NCBI GenBank assembly: GCA_040226215.1
Contig: JAVKFF010000159.1
Location: forward strand, 1 to 51,447
DNA: 51,447 nt
Origin: JAVKFF01 sp040226215
GTDB taxonomy: Bacteria > Pseudomonadota > Alphaproteobacteria > DSM-16000 > Inquilinaceae
Reading direction: 5' to 3'
Below are positions 7,263 through 15,737 of this stretch, in pieces. Numbering within the stretch: position 1 is the stretch's first letter; each line of letters opens with the position of its first letter. Below the pieces are notes generated by a model, which was not told where the DNA came from, did no database searches, and saw nothing but the letters and a program-made list of their open reading frames with translations. Both the position numbers and the translations under genes were made by a program.

Positions 7263-9432
7263 ATGGACGGAATCGACGGCGGTGCGGCGGGCAAGTGCCC
7301 GGTGATGCATGGTGGCAACACGGCGCTCGGCAGCAACGTGATGGCGTGGTGGCCCAAGGCGCTCAACCTCGACATCCTTCATCAACACGACACCAAGACC
7401 AACCCTCTGGCCAAGGATTTCGACTATCGTAAGGAGCTGGAGAAGCTCGACGTCGTGGCGCTGAAGCAGGACCTTCACGCCCTGATGACCGACAGTCAGG
7501 ACTGGTGGCCGGCGGATTGGGGGCACTATGGCGGGCTGATGATCCGCATGGCCTGGCACGCGGCGGGATCCTACCGCATCGCCGATGGCCGTGGCGGCGG
7601 CGGCACCGGCAACCAGCGCTTCGCGCCGCTGAACTCCTGGCCCGACAATGTCAGCCTCGACAAGGCCCGCCGGCTCCTGTGGCCGATCAAGAAGAAATAC
7701 GGCAACAAGATCAGCTGGGCCGACCTGATCATCCTGGCGGGCAATGTGGCCTATGAGTCCATGGGCCTGAAGACCTTCGGCTTCGGTTTCGGGCGCGAGG
7801 ACATCTGGCACCCCGAAAAGGACGTCTACTGGGGCTCGGAGAAGGAGTGGCTCGGCCGCGGACGCTACGAGGACGACGCCAAGGCCGACTCCATGGAGAA
7901 CCCGCTGGCCGCCGTCCAGATGGGCCTGATCTACGTCAACCCGGAAGGCGTCGGCGGCAATCCCGATCCCCTGAAGACCGCTCTGGAGGTGCGCGAGACC
8001 TTCAAGCGCATGGCGATGAACGACGAGGAAACCGTCGCCCTGACCGCCGGCGGGCATACCGTCGGCAAGTGCCACGGCAATGGCGATGCCAGCCTGCTCG
8101 GTCCCGACCCCGAGTCAGCCGATGTCGAGGAGCAGGGGCTGGGCTGGCGCAACCCGACCCGCAAGGGCATGGGGCCCGACACCGTGACCAGCGGTATCGA
8201 GGGCGCCTGGACGACCCATCCGACGACCTTCGACAACGGCTATTTCGAGATGCTCCTCAACCACGAATGGGAGTCGCGCAAAAGCCCCGCCGGCGCCTGG
8301 CAGTGGGAGCCTGTCGATATCGCGGAGGAGGACCGGCCGGTCGATGTCGAGGATCCCTCGATCCGCCACAACCCGATCATGACCGATGCCGACATGGCCA
8401 TGAAGATGGACCCGATCTATCGGCAGATTTCCGAGCGGTTCTACCGGGACCCGGACTATTTCCGGGAGGTCTTCGCGCGCGCCTGGTTCAAGCTGACCCA
8501 TCGCGACATGGGCCCCAGGGTGCGCTATGTCGGCCCCGAGGTGCCCCAGGAGGACCTGCTCTGGCAGGACCCGGTCCCGGTCGGACCCGGCGGCTACGAC
8601 GTTGCCGCCGCCAAGGCGAAGATCGCCGCCAGCGGCCTTTCCGTCGCCGAGATGGTGGCGACGGCCTGGGACAGCGCGCGGACCTATCGCGGCTCGGACA
8701 TGCGCGGCGGCGCCAACGGCGCCCGCATCCGCCTGGCCCCGCACAAGGACTGGACCGGCAACGAGCCGGAGCGCCTGGCCCGCGTGCTGGCCGTGCTGGA
8801 GCCCATCGCCCGGGACACCGGCGCCAGTATCGCCGACACCATCGTGCTGGCGGGCGTCGTGGGTGTCGAGCAGGCGGGGAGGGCGGCGGGCGTCGACATC
8901 GCCGTGCCGTTCGCGCCGGGCCGCGGCGACGCCACGCAGGAGATGACCGACATCGAGTCCTTCGAGCCGCTCGAGCCCATCGCGGACGGCTTCCGCAACT
9001 GGGTCAGGCAGGACTACGGCATCGGTGCGGAGGAACTGCTGCTCGACCCGCGCCCAGCTGATGGGGCTGACCGCGCCGGAGATGACGGTTCTGGTCGGCG
9101 GCATGCGGGTGCTGGGCACCAATCACGGGGGCACAAGTCATGGCGTGTTCACTGACCGCGCGGGCGCGCTGACCAACGACTTCTTCGTCAACCTGACGGA
9201 CATGAGGTACGCCTGGAAGCAGGCGGATGGCGGCATCTACGAGGTGCGCGACCGCAAGACGGACGCCGTGAAATGGACGGCGACCCGCGTCGACCTCGTC
9301 TTCGGCTCGAACGCCGTCCTGCGCGCCTATGCCGAACTCTACGCCCAGGACGACATGAAGGAGAAGTTCGTCCACGACTTCGTCGCGGCCTGGACCAAGG
9401 TGATGAACGCCGACCGGTTCGATCTGCGGTAG
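7263..9432 (+). pseudogene. katG: katG catalase-peroxidase, interrupted by a one-base frameshift
   Basis: A full-length (about 722-residue) bifunctional catalase-peroxidase is present across two frames. Frame 1 runs 7263-9155. The true C-terminus, from AQLMGLTAPEMTVLVGG, is read in the frame ending at 9432. One extra C in the CCC at 9047-9049 causes the switch; without it the reading is EELLLDRAQLMGL, the normal family sequence. Active-site residues are intact: distal Arg95, Trp98 and His99 in MIRMAWHAAGSYR, Tyr224 and Met250 for the Met-Tyr-Trp adduct, and proximal His265 in AGGHTVGKCHG. As written, the product would lose about 127 C-terminal residues and gain a 34-residue wrong tail. It could be a sequencing error or real decay. 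GAAGGAGG precedes the ATG. Confidence 0.92.
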
Positions 9433-9447
9433 GCCTGTCGGAACTGT

Positions 9448-9477
9448 CCCCGGGGCCGCGTGCGCGGGCCCCCGGGG
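9448..9477 (+). terminator. Strong GC hairpin after katG
   Basis: CCCCGGGG at 9448-9455 pairs with 9470-9477, and the inner CCGCG (9456-9460) pairs with CGCGG (9463-9467), leaving a two-base bulge. It starts 16 bases after the katG stop. There is no T tract. The remaining bases up to 9633 hold nothing I can recognise. Confidence 0.5.
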
Positions 9478-9633
9478 GGTGTCCCGGTCTACCGACCGAG
9501 CTGCTTTGCGCGCGGCTGCCGGCAAGCTGGATGACGGCGCGTCAATGTCGGGCGACATGTCCGAGGGCGCGGGCACGCGTTCGACCGAACTTCACGTTCG
9601 ACGTTTATATGTCTCAATAATTCGTTGATTTCG

Positions 9634-9680
9634 CTGGTGCTGCCGCAGAGATTTGAACTCTGGACCTCTCCCTTACCAAG
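9634..9680 (-). repeat. Left attachment site (duplicate 3' half of tRNA-Thr)
   Basis: These 47 bases are identical to 26985-27031 and carry the tRNA-Thr sequence from the anticodon loop through CCA on the minus strand. The 5' half is absent, so this is not a functional tRNA. Identity ends exactly after CCAAG. The chromosomal flank lies to the left and the element to the right. Confidence 0.9.
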
Positions 9681-9793
9681 AGCATTCCCCTAGTTTCACC
9701 AGCTACACACGCTAGCGGTAAGCCGGGAATGCCCATTCTTGACAGACACTTATACCAACATCTGCTACATTTGCTTTGCCCGCTAACAAGCTC

Positions 9794-9833
9794 GGTGGTA
9801 TCGTGGTGAGTGTCGTTTTGGCGCGATACCACC
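9794..9833. repeat. Inverted pair of GGTGGTATCG sites at the integrase start
   Basis: GGTGGTATCG at 9794-9803 and its exact reverse complement at 9824-9833 are separated by 20 bases that contain the GTG start of the integrase. The same 10-mer recurs near the other attachment site at 26907-26916. Position and recurrence suggest arm-type binding sites for the integrase, or an operator controlling it. A -35-like TTGACA lies further upstream at 9739-9744. Confidence 0.55.
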
Positions 9834-11093
9834 ATTCGAGAGCACATCTTGAATCAGGCTCAGATCGACCGCCACGAATGCCCTGCCGGTGAGCGGCACA
9901 ACATCCTCTGGTCCGACGAAGTAACGGGCTTTGGGTGCCGCGCCTACCCGACCGGACGCAAGACCTTCATCTTTCGCTATCGCGAGCCTCCGGGCGGCCG
10001 GGCGGCGTCGGTGCGCATTCTCAAGCTCGGCGACGCGAAAGTCATTCCGCTGCGCGTCGCGCGCCAATTGGCGAAGGAGGCGGCCATTCAGGTTGCCCTG
10101 GGCGAGAGCCCAGCCGCCAAGCGCGATGCGACCCGGGCGGACATGGCGAATGCTCCATTCGACGAGGCAATCGGCGCCTATGAGCGCTCGCTCAAGAGGC
10201 GGGGCGTGGTGCGTCGGGCGACGGCCATCAGCACGCTCAAGAACCGGCTCGCCCCGGTGGTTGGACGTCGACCGCTCAGCGAGGTTCGGCTTGTCGAAAT
10301 CGTCCGCGTGATTGAGGGCCTGGAGGACGAGGGCAGGGACGGTGCCGCCAGCGACTTCCGCAAGTTCACGTCCGCTTTCTTCTCGTTCCTGGCCGCGCGG
10401 GGCGATGTTCCCGCCAACCCGATGGCAGGTTACCGCCGGCCGCGCACGACGCGTTCTGAGCGCCTTTCTGGCGGAGCGGGGCGGGCGCTAGAGGACGAGG
10501 AAATCAAGCGCCTGATGAAGGCGCTGAAGCCCGATGCACCCTTCGACCAGTTCATCCTGTTCCTGCTGATGACGGGCCAGCGTCGCGGCGAGACGGCGAT
10601 GATCGCCCGCCCGCAAGTCGAGGGCGACGTCTGGATCATCCCACCGGCGCACAACAAGGCCGGCCATCGCTTGCGCGTTCCGCTTGCGGCACCGGCGCTG
10701 CGCCTGCTGGCACGGCAGCCCAAATACGAGGAAACCAAACTCTACTTCCCCGGCCGGTTCAGCGGCCCGATGAGCGGATGGGCGAAGCGCCAAGCGGGCC
10801 TGAACGAGTGTCTGGCGAAGGCCGATATCGCGCCGGTGACCTTTCACGACTTCCGCCGCACGTTCCGCACCGGCCTGTCGCGGCTTGGCATCGCGACCGA
10901 AGTCGCCGAGTTGTGTCTCGGCCATGTCCGCGCCGATCTGCTGGAGGCCTATGACCGCGACGAGCAGATGGCGCGGCGGCGCGCAGCGCACGACGCCTGG
11001 GCGGCGCATCTGGTGAGTTTGGCACCCGGCGGGTGGAAGGCGGCCCTGCTCGATGATGGCGAGAAGATCGTGTCTATCGAGGTGGCCGGATGA
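9810..11093 (+). CDS. Tyrosine recombinase, element integrase
   Basis: This 427-residue site-specific recombinase is of the phage/island integrase type. An N-terminal arm-binding region resembles DUF4102-type integrases (VTGFGCRAYPTGRKTFIFRYR). A SAM-like core-binding domain follows (about residues 110-210), then the catalytic domain. Catalytic residues are all present: Arg258 (TGQRRGE), His346 and Arg349 (HDFRRT), His372 (LGH) and nucleophile Tyr381 (AYDR), nine residues after the histidine as expected. It probably catalyses integration into and excision from the 3' end of tRNA-Thr. The GTG at 9810 is the longest start; an in-frame TTG at 9849 is an alternative. The stop overlaps the next start (ATGA). 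Confidence 0.95.
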   Translation: MSFWRDTTIREHILNQAQIDRHECPAGERHNILWSDEVTGFGCRAYPTGRKTFIFRYREPPGGRAASVRILKLGDAKVIPLRVARQLAKEAAIQVALGESPAAKRDATRADMANAPFDEAIGAYERSLKRRGVVRRATAISTLKNRLAPVVGRRPLSEVRLVEIVRVIEGLEDEGRDGAASDFRKFTSAFFSFLAARGDVPANPMAGYRRPRTTRSERLSGGAGRALEDEEIKRLMKALKPDAPFDQFILFLLMTGQRRGETAMIARPQVEGDVWIIPPAHNKAGHRLRVPLAAPALRLLARQPKYEETKLYFPGRFSGPMSGWAKRQAGLNECLAKADIAPVTFHDFRRTFRTGLSRLGIATEVAELCLGHVRADLLEAYDRDEQMARRRAAHDAWAAHLVSLAPGGWKAALLDDGEKIVSIEVAG

Positions 11094-11860
11094 AGGTTCA
11101 TCTGACCGTCGATCCGGTTTCCGAGGAGCGGGCTGCCAAGTTCGGTGAATGGGCTCACCTTGTGGGCTTCGAACTCGACCAGCTGAGGGTGATCGATTGG
11201 GCGGGGCCATTCTACCAATTGCCACCTGATGAGGCCTCTTCCGCGCTCGTCGGCTTTCTGGAGGAACGCAGCGCTGCCTTCGAGAGAGTGGGCTCGAAGA
11301 ACCTGTCGGGCCGAGTTCTCACGCGAGGGCCGAACGAGCAGCAGACGGACTATCTTCTGATGCGGCTGCTTCTCCAGGCGATGCCCGTGGAAACGTTGGC
11401 CGGCAAGCGCCTCGCGTGGACAACGTTCCGACGCCTCATGTGCCGCCACGGCTACAACGACCCGAGCGAGCTGCCGGGAGACGACGCACCTGACACCGCA
11501 TTCCTCTTTCTCTCGTCTGGGGCGAACTATATGGCGCTCATTGGGAATCTGCTCGCGCAGTACGAGGCGGCCTTCCTCGTCGTCAATGGATCAGAGCCGA
11601 GCGCGTCGCAATGCGCGCGTGATCTTGGCGTCGACCGCACCAGGATCCCCGATTGGCGCGCTTCATCCTGGGACCGGCATACGGGCATGAACTCGGCGCA
11701 GCGCAAGAGGCGGCGCCGCCTTGACGGCGTGAGGGCTCGTGGCGATTGCCGCACTGATGCGGAGATTGCGGCGGGGGATGAAGACCACCTTGAGATGATG
11801 CGGCGCCGCTTCGTCGCGGTGCATCGAGCCGTGCGGCCGGGTGGGCGCGGTAAAGTGTAG
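11090..11860 (+). CDS. Unknown 256-residue protein coupled to the integrase
   Basis: I do not recognise this protein. It begins MKVHLTVDPVSEERAAKFGEW, is mostly polar with a predicted helical middle (NEQQTDYLLMRLLLQAMPVETLAGKRLAW), and ends in a strongly basic stretch (QRKRRRRLDGVRARGD). The segment SASQCARDLGVDRTRIPDWR reads like a helix-turn-helix, which with the basic tail suggests DNA binding. The ATG overlaps the integrase stop by four bases (ATGA), so the two are co-translated; a directionality or regulatory role is possible but not shown. Confidence 0.7.
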   Translation: MKVHLTVDPVSEERAAKFGEWAHLVGFELDQLRVIDWAGPFYQLPPDEASSALVGFLEERSAAFERVGSKNLSGRVLTRGPNEQQTDYLLMRLLLQAMPVETLAGKRLAWTTFRRLMCRHGYNDPSELPGDDAPDTAFLFLSSGANYMALIGNLLAQYEAAFLVVNGSEPSASQCARDLGVDRTRIPDWRASSWDRHTGMNSAQRKRRRRLDGVRARGDCRTDAEIAAGDEDHLEMMRRRFVAVHRAVRPGGRGKV

Positions 11861-11870
11861 CGCGCCCAAT

Positions 11871-11890
11871 TTCGAAAGCTTTCGAATTCG
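11871..11890. promoter_or_regulatory. Overlapping palindromes upstream of the AlpA-like gene
   Basis: TTCGAAAGCTTTCGAA at 11871-11886 is a perfect 16-bp palindrome, and CGAATTCG at 11883-11890 overlaps its end. Just downstream, GTTGCA is repeated twice, 9 bases apart (from 11897). The 69-bp gap separates the integrase pair from the replication genes and is AT-rich for the region. It probably holds the promoter and operator of the replication operon. Confidence 0.5.
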
Positions 11891-11929
11891 CGGAAGTTGC
11901 ATTCGTTGCAATTCAACGGAGGCAACGAC

Positions 11930-12349
11930 ATGCACGATGTTCAGACCATCGACCACGACAAGCAGCAGCAGCGCGAGCAGACCCGCGCCCGCCAGATTCG
12001 CGGACTTGCCGAGTTCTACAGAAATCCCGACGAGGGGGGCGCCCAGGTCATCGACGATCTGGCCGAGTGCGCCGTCCGCGAAGGCTGGCAGGTGAGTCGT
12101 TTTCGTGAGGAGCTTCGCAAGCTCGGCCTTACCGGTGCTTCGGGCGGGCGTGGTGCCTATGGCGGCCGTCGGCTCATCAATGCGCGCTACCTCGCCGAGC
12201 TGCTCGGCTATTCGGAGCGTGCGCTCTGGCCCGCACTGCCTCGGCTGGAGGCGAGGGGCTTTCCTCCGCGCATCCGGCTGACGGAGCGGACGGCCCGCTG
12301 GGACCTCGACCAGGTGGAAGCATGGCTCGCCGCGCTGGAAGCCGCGTGA
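11930..12349 (+). CDS. AlpA/excisionase-like DNA-binding protein
   Basis: This is a 139-residue protein. The N-terminal half (RQIRGLAEFYRNPDEGGAQVIDDLAE) is of unknown type. The C-terminal 60 residues form a winged helix-turn-helix of the AlpA/MerR-like class (INARYLAELLGYSERALWPALPRLEARGFPPRIRLTERTARWDLDQVEAWLA). In satellites and islands such proteins activate or switch excision and replication. I start it at the ATG at 11930, which has ACGGAGG eight bases upstream, rather than at an in-frame ATG 33 bases earlier that lacks one. It heads the replication operon and sits directly behind the palindromic operator. Confidence 0.75.
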   Translation: MHDVQTIDHDKQQQREQTRARQIRGLAEFYRNPDEGGAQVIDDLAECAVREGWQVSRFREELRKLGLTGASGGRGAYGGRRLINARYLAELLGYSERALWPALPRLEARGFPPRIRLTERTARWDLDQVEAWLAALEAA

Positions 12350-12355
12350 CGAGCC

Positions 12356-13963
12356 ATGGGCACCGCAAATGGAAACGCCGCCGCCCGGGCTGAGGGCGAC
12401 GGCGCTTCCGAGTATGTTCGCTGGGCGGCGAGCAGTTCGGAAGATAGCGCAGCACAGCCTCAGGTTCAACTTCGCCTGTATCAGGCCGACGTGATCCAGC
12501 GCCTTCGGGCGGCGATTGGCTCCGGCCATCGTCGCCCGCTGCTCGTGGCGCCGACCGGCGCCGGCAAGACGGTGATCGCCAGCGCCATCGTCCATCGCGC
12601 CATCGCTCGCGAGAGCCGCGTGCTGTTCCTGGCCCATCGGCGCGAGCTGATCCAGCAGGCGGCCGACAAGCTTTGGCGCAACGGCATCGACGCCGGCATC
12701 ATCATGGCCGGTTATCCGCTGCGCCCTGACCAGCCCGTGCAGGTCGCGTCGGTGCAGACGCTGTGGAGCCGCGCGCACCGCTCCACCAGCATCGAGCGCC
12801 CGCCGGCCGACCTGATCATCGTCGACGAGGCGCACCGAGCGCGAGCGCGGACGTATCAGCGCATCCTGGAGGCCTATCCTGGCGCGGTTGTGCTTGGGCT
12901 GACGGCGACGCCCTGCCGTGGCGATGGCCGGGGGTTGGGCAATGCCTTCGACGCCCTCGTCGAGTGCCCGCCCATTGCCGAGCTGATCGGCCTCGGCTTC
13001 CTCGTGCCGACCATCGTCTATGCGCCGAGCGCGCCCGACCTGGCTGGCATCAAAGTTGCGCGGGGCGATTACGTCGAGACGCAGCTTGCTGAGCGCATGG
13101 ACCAGGCGCGGCTTGTCGGCGACATCGTCACCCATTGGCACCGTCTCGCGGCTGAGCGGCCGACCGTCGTCTTCGCGTCCAGCGTTCCGCATTCGATCCA
13201 CCTGCGAGACCAGTTCAGGCTCAGCGGGGTGAACGCCGAGCATGTCGATGGCACCACCCCCGTCGACGAGCGTGACCGCATCCTCCGGCAGTTGGCCGAG
13301 GGCGTGGTGCAGGTGGTGTGCAACTACGCCGTCCTGACCGAGGGGTGGGACTGCCCGCCCGTCTCCTGCGCCGTCCTGGCACGCCCCACTCGCCAGCGCG
13401 GGCTTTACCTGCAGCAAGTCGGCCGCGTCCTGCGCTCGGCGCCCGGCAAGACGGATGCGCTCGTCCTGGACCATGCCGGTGCGACCCTGACGCATGGTTT
13501 CGTCGAGGATCCTGTCACCTGGACGCTGGCCGAGGACAAGCGCGCCGATAACCCGGCCGCTGCGTCGCGCGGGCAGATGGCCGCCTCGACGTTGAAGACT
13601 TGCCCGGAATGCGACGCCCTCCGCCGGCCCGGCAAGCCGTGCCATGCGTGCGGGTGGCGGCCGACGCCGCGCGCTGCGGCCGTCGAGGTTGCCGATGGCG
13701 AGTTGGAGCGCATGGACCGGTCCGGGCGGCGCGAGGCTGTCGCCTGGGACCAGGCCGCGTTTCATCGCCAGCTTGCCTGGATTGCCGGAGAGCGCGGCTA
13801 TTCGCCGGGCTGGGCGGCGCACAAATTCCGCGAGAAATTCGGTTGCTGGCCCCGTGCCCGGAACGTTGATCCTGAGCCGCCGTCGCCAGCCCTCCGCGCC
13901 TGGGTGAAGTCGCGCCAGATCGCTTTCGCCAAGGCGATGGAAAAAGCGGGGCGCGCCGCATGA
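12356..13963 (+). CDS. DEAD/DEAH-box superfamily 2 helicase
   Basis: This 535-residue ATP-dependent DNA helicase is of the kind found in phage replication modules. The Walker A motif APTGAGKT is at residues 65-72. DEAH is at 157-160 inside LIIVDEAHRARARTYQRIL. Motif III is LTATPCRGDGRG, and motif VI is QVGRVLRSAPGK near residue 353. A zinc ribbon CPEC-x9-CHAC occupies residues 416-432. It would unwind DNA at the element's origin alongside the primase encoded just downstream, whose start overlaps its stop (ATGA at 13960). The ATG at 12356 lies six bases after the preceding stop and has only a weak ribosome binding site. Confidence 0.93.
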   Translation: MGTANGNAAARAEGDGASEYVRWAASSSEDSAAQPQVQLRLYQADVIQRLRAAIGSGHRRPLLVAPTGAGKTVIASAIVHRAIARESRVLFLAHRRELIQQAADKLWRNGIDAGIIMAGYPLRPDQPVQVASVQTLWSRAHRSTSIERPPADLIIVDEAHRARARTYQRILEAYPGAVVLGLTATPCRGDGRGLGNAFDALVECPPIAELIGLGFLVPTIVYAPSAPDLAGIKVARGDYVETQLAERMDQARLVGDIVTHWHRLAAERPTVVFASSVPHSIHLRDQFRLSGVNAEHVDGTTPVDERDRILRQLAEGVVQVVCNYAVLTEGWDCPPVSCAVLARPTRQRGLYLQQVGRVLRSAPGKTDALVLDHAGATLTHGFVEDPVTWTLAEDKRADNPAAASRGQMAASTLKTCPECDALRRPGKPCHACGWRPTPRAAAVEVADGELERMDRSGRREAVAWDQAAFHRQLAWIAGERGYSPGWAAHKFREKFGCWPRARNVDPEPPSPALRAWVKSRQIAFAKAMEKAGRAA

Positions 13964-14883
13964 ACGACACCATCGCGCGCGCGATCGGTCGCTGGAAAGA
14001 CCTGCTGCCGCAGCTCGGTGTGGCGCCGCAATATCTTGTGAACAGGCACGGCCCATGCCCGATATGTGGGGGCAAGGACCGCTTCCGGTTCGACGACAAG
14101 AACGGCTCTGGCTCATACTTCTGCAATCAGTGCGGACCGGGCACCGGCATCGTTCTGGTGCAGCGTGTGAACGGATGGACGTTCCGGCAGGCGGCCGACG
14201 CCGTCGACGCCCTGCTCGGCTCGCTGCCGGCCAGCGCAGCCGCGCAGCCGGCCAAGGCGCCGCCGTCTCGCCAGGACCGGCTCGCACGCGTCGAGGCGGT
14301 GCTGCGCGACGCGACCGAACCCGGCATCGTCGATGCGTATCTCAGGCGCCGGGGGCTCAACACCTTTCCGGCTGTCCTGCGCGGGCATGCTGCTCTGCCC
14401 CTCCATGACGCCGACGGCACTTTCCGCGCCTGCTATCCCGGCATGATCGCGCCAGTTCACGGGCCAGACGGTAGCCTGCGGAGCGCGCATCGCACCTACC
14501 TCGCCGATGTCGAGCCGAGGAAGAAGCTCATGCCGCCTGCCGACGATCTGCGCGGCGGCACCATCCGGCTGTTCGAGCCCGGCACCTTGCTTGGCATCGG
14601 CGAAGGCATCGAGACGGCCATCGCCTGCCATGAACGTTTCGGTGTGCCGGTATGGGCGGCCATCTCCGCCACCATTCTGGAGGGCTTCAAGCCTCCGCCG
14701 GGCGTCGAGCGCGTCATCATCTTCGGCGACAACGATGCCAGCTTCGCCGGCCAGAAGTCGGCGCTTGTGCTGGCTCAGCGCCTGGTCCGGGAGGGCTTTG
14801 CCGTCGAGGTGATGATCCCGCCTGAGACCGGGACGGACTGGCTGGACGTGCACAACGCTGAGGGCGCGCGGCATGCCGGGTAA
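13960..14883 (+). CDS. Phage/satellite-type DNA primase (zinc ribbon plus Toprim)
   Basis: This 307-residue protein starts with a P4/gp4-type primase zinc-binding domain: Cys33-x2-Cys36 and Cys55-x2-Cys58 in HGPCPICGGKDRFRFDDKNG...FCNQCGPG. The C-terminal half is a Toprim domain with the acidic motif GIGEGIETAIA and FGDNDAS. It has no helicase domain of its own, so it probably pairs with the helicase encoded immediately upstream. It would synthesise RNA primers for replication of the excised element. The start overlaps the helicase stop, and its end overlaps the next gene by 11 bases. Confidence 0.9.
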   Translation: MNDTIARAIGRWKDLLPQLGVAPQYLVNRHGPCPICGGKDRFRFDDKNGSGSYFCNQCGPGTGIVLVQRVNGWTFRQAADAVDALLGSLPASAAAQPAKAPPSRQDRLARVEAVLRDATEPGIVDAYLRRRGLNTFPAVLRGHAALPLHDADGTFRACYPGMIAPVHGPDGSLRSAHRTYLADVEPRKKLMPPADDLRGGTIRLFEPGTLLGIGEGIETAIACHERFGVPVWAAISATILEGFKPPPGVERVIIFGDNDASFAGQKSALVLAQRLVREGFAVEVMIPPETGTDWLDVHNAEGARHAG

Positions 14884-15238
14884 GCGTCCCTCCACCGCCT
14901 TCGTCAAACTCGACCACAGCCTGCTCGACAGCGAGGCATGGCTTCATCTGGACCCGCACGCATTCAAGCTCCTGGTGGCCATCTGGCGGCGCCACACCGG
15001 AAAGAACAACGGCGGCATTCCGTACTCCATCCGGGAAGCGATGCAGCTGCTCGGCTGCGGCCAGCATCGCGCCAAGGCGTGCTTCGACGAGCTCGTTGGG
15101 AAGGGTTTCCTGACTATTGCGCGCGAAAGCAGCTTCAACATCAAGTCCCGCGTCTCTCGCGAATGGGCGATCACCGCTGTTGGAGACCGGGGCGCGCAGG
15201 CGAGCGATGCTTACCAAAAGTGGAAGGCACCCACCTGA
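14873..15238 (+). CDS. Winged-helix protein, putative replication initiator
   Basis: A 121-residue protein with a winged helix-turn-helix core (DPHAFKLLVAIWRRHTGKNNGGIPYSIREAMQLLGCGQHRAKACFDELVGKGFLTIARESSF). This small HTH family sits beside helicase/primase genes in alphaproteobacterial prophages. It ends 24 bases before a cluster of five 23-bp repeats, so a role in binding the origin is likely by analogy with initiators next to iterons. It overlaps the primase gene by 11 bases. Its stop overlaps the ATG of a short ORF that reads through the repeats. Confidence 0.75.
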   Translation: MPGKRPSTAFVKLDHSLLDSEAWLHLDPHAFKLLVAIWRRHTGKNNGGIPYSIREAMQLLGCGQHRAKACFDELVGKGFLTIARESSFNIKSRVSREWAITAVGDRGAQASDAYQKWKAPT

Positions 15239-15453
15239 TGCTCGCCCTCGAAATCCATTTCACGGTTGCTGAGAGAGCAACTGTGAAGCGCTCACGGTTG
15301 CTGAACGGGCAACCGTACAGTTGCCCGTTCAGCAACCGTGGAGGCCTGACGGTTGCTGAACGGGCAACCGTGACGGTTGCTGAGAGAGCAACACTCTATA
15401 GATATCTTTCTCTTCCAAGGGGGAAGAAGTCAGAAGACGGGGGACCGCCGTGA
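15238..15453 (+). CDS. Short ORF reading through the origin repeats (doubtful gene)
   Basis: A 71-codon frame starts at the ATG that overlaps the HTH gene stop (TGATG at 15236-15240) and ends at a TGA overlapping the next start. The repeats give it the repeated peptide TVAERATV three times. It has no recognisable domain. Because the DNA repeats explain the peptide repeats, it may be only a translational bridge across the origin rather than a functional protein. Confidence 0.3.
   Translation: MLALEIHFTVAERATVKRSRLLNGQPYSCPFSNRGGLTVAERATVTVAERATLYRYLSLPRGKKSEDGGPP
15262..15395. repeat. Five 23-bp iteron-like repeats, putative replication origin
   Basis: Copies lie at 15262-15284, 15294-15316, 15317-15339 (inverted), 15349-15371 and 15373-15395. 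Each is itself palindromic: ACGGTTGC, a 7-base centre (TGAACGG or TGAGAGA), then GCAACCGT or a close variant. Copies 2 and 3 abut head to head and form a 46-bp nearly perfect palindrome able to extrude a cruciform. An AT-rich stretch (from 15393, CTCTATAGATATCTTTCTC) follows, as expected for a melting region. The cluster directly follows helicase, primase and HTH genes. The origin role is inference. Confidence 0.7.
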
Positions 15454-15737
15454 TGGGCGCCGTCGTCGACTTCCCCGCCGCCCGCATCGTCCGCCGACCG
15501 CTCGGTGGTTGCCCGACGTGCGGCGGCCTGGACGGCTTCGCGGATCTGCATGGCGGTTCGCTGCCCGGTCGGCGGTGGGCATTCTGCCGGCAACACCGCA
15601 TCCGCTGGATTGGCGCCCGCCTCGTGCCCGGCGCGCCGGTTCCCTCGCAGGGCATGAAGCCGACGCCGTTCGCGGCGGTGCGGGAGTTCAGCATCGCAAG
15701 CCCGGGCAGCGGACCCGGGGGTGGGGAGGCAGCTTGA
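15453..15737 (+). CDS. Small zinc-ribbon protein
   Basis: This is a 94-residue protein with Cys20-x2-Cys23 and Cys45-x2-His48 (GGCPTCGGLDGFADLHGG ... FCRQHRIRW), a four-ligand zinc-binding arrangement. It recalls the small CPxCG...CxxH proteins common in phages and conjugative elements; the precise role is unknown. The ATG at 15453 shares its A with the preceding TGA, and an in-frame GTG lies one codon earlier. Its stop overlaps the next ATG in the same TGATG fashion, so the genes are translationally coupled. Confidence 0.6.
   Translation: MGAVVDFPAARIVRRPLGGCPTCGGLDGFADLHGGSLPGRRWAFCRQHRIRWIGARLVPGAPVPSQGMKPTPFAAVREFSIASPGSGPGGGEAA

Noticed and set aside
9634..9710. A second tRNA-Thr gene
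   Set aside because: Only the 47 bases of the 3' half match; the sequence beyond 9680 cannot form the 5' acceptor strand, so it is an attachment-site duplicate.
11663..14287. 874-codon minus-strand frame across the element's replication genes
   Set aside because: It runs antisense to the helicase and primase, both identified by complete motif sets, and has no recognisable domain.
15262..15395. CRISPR array
   Set aside because: Copies are palindromic, differ in orientation and abut or lie only 1 to 9 bases apart, so there are no spacers of CRISPR size, and no cas genes are present.
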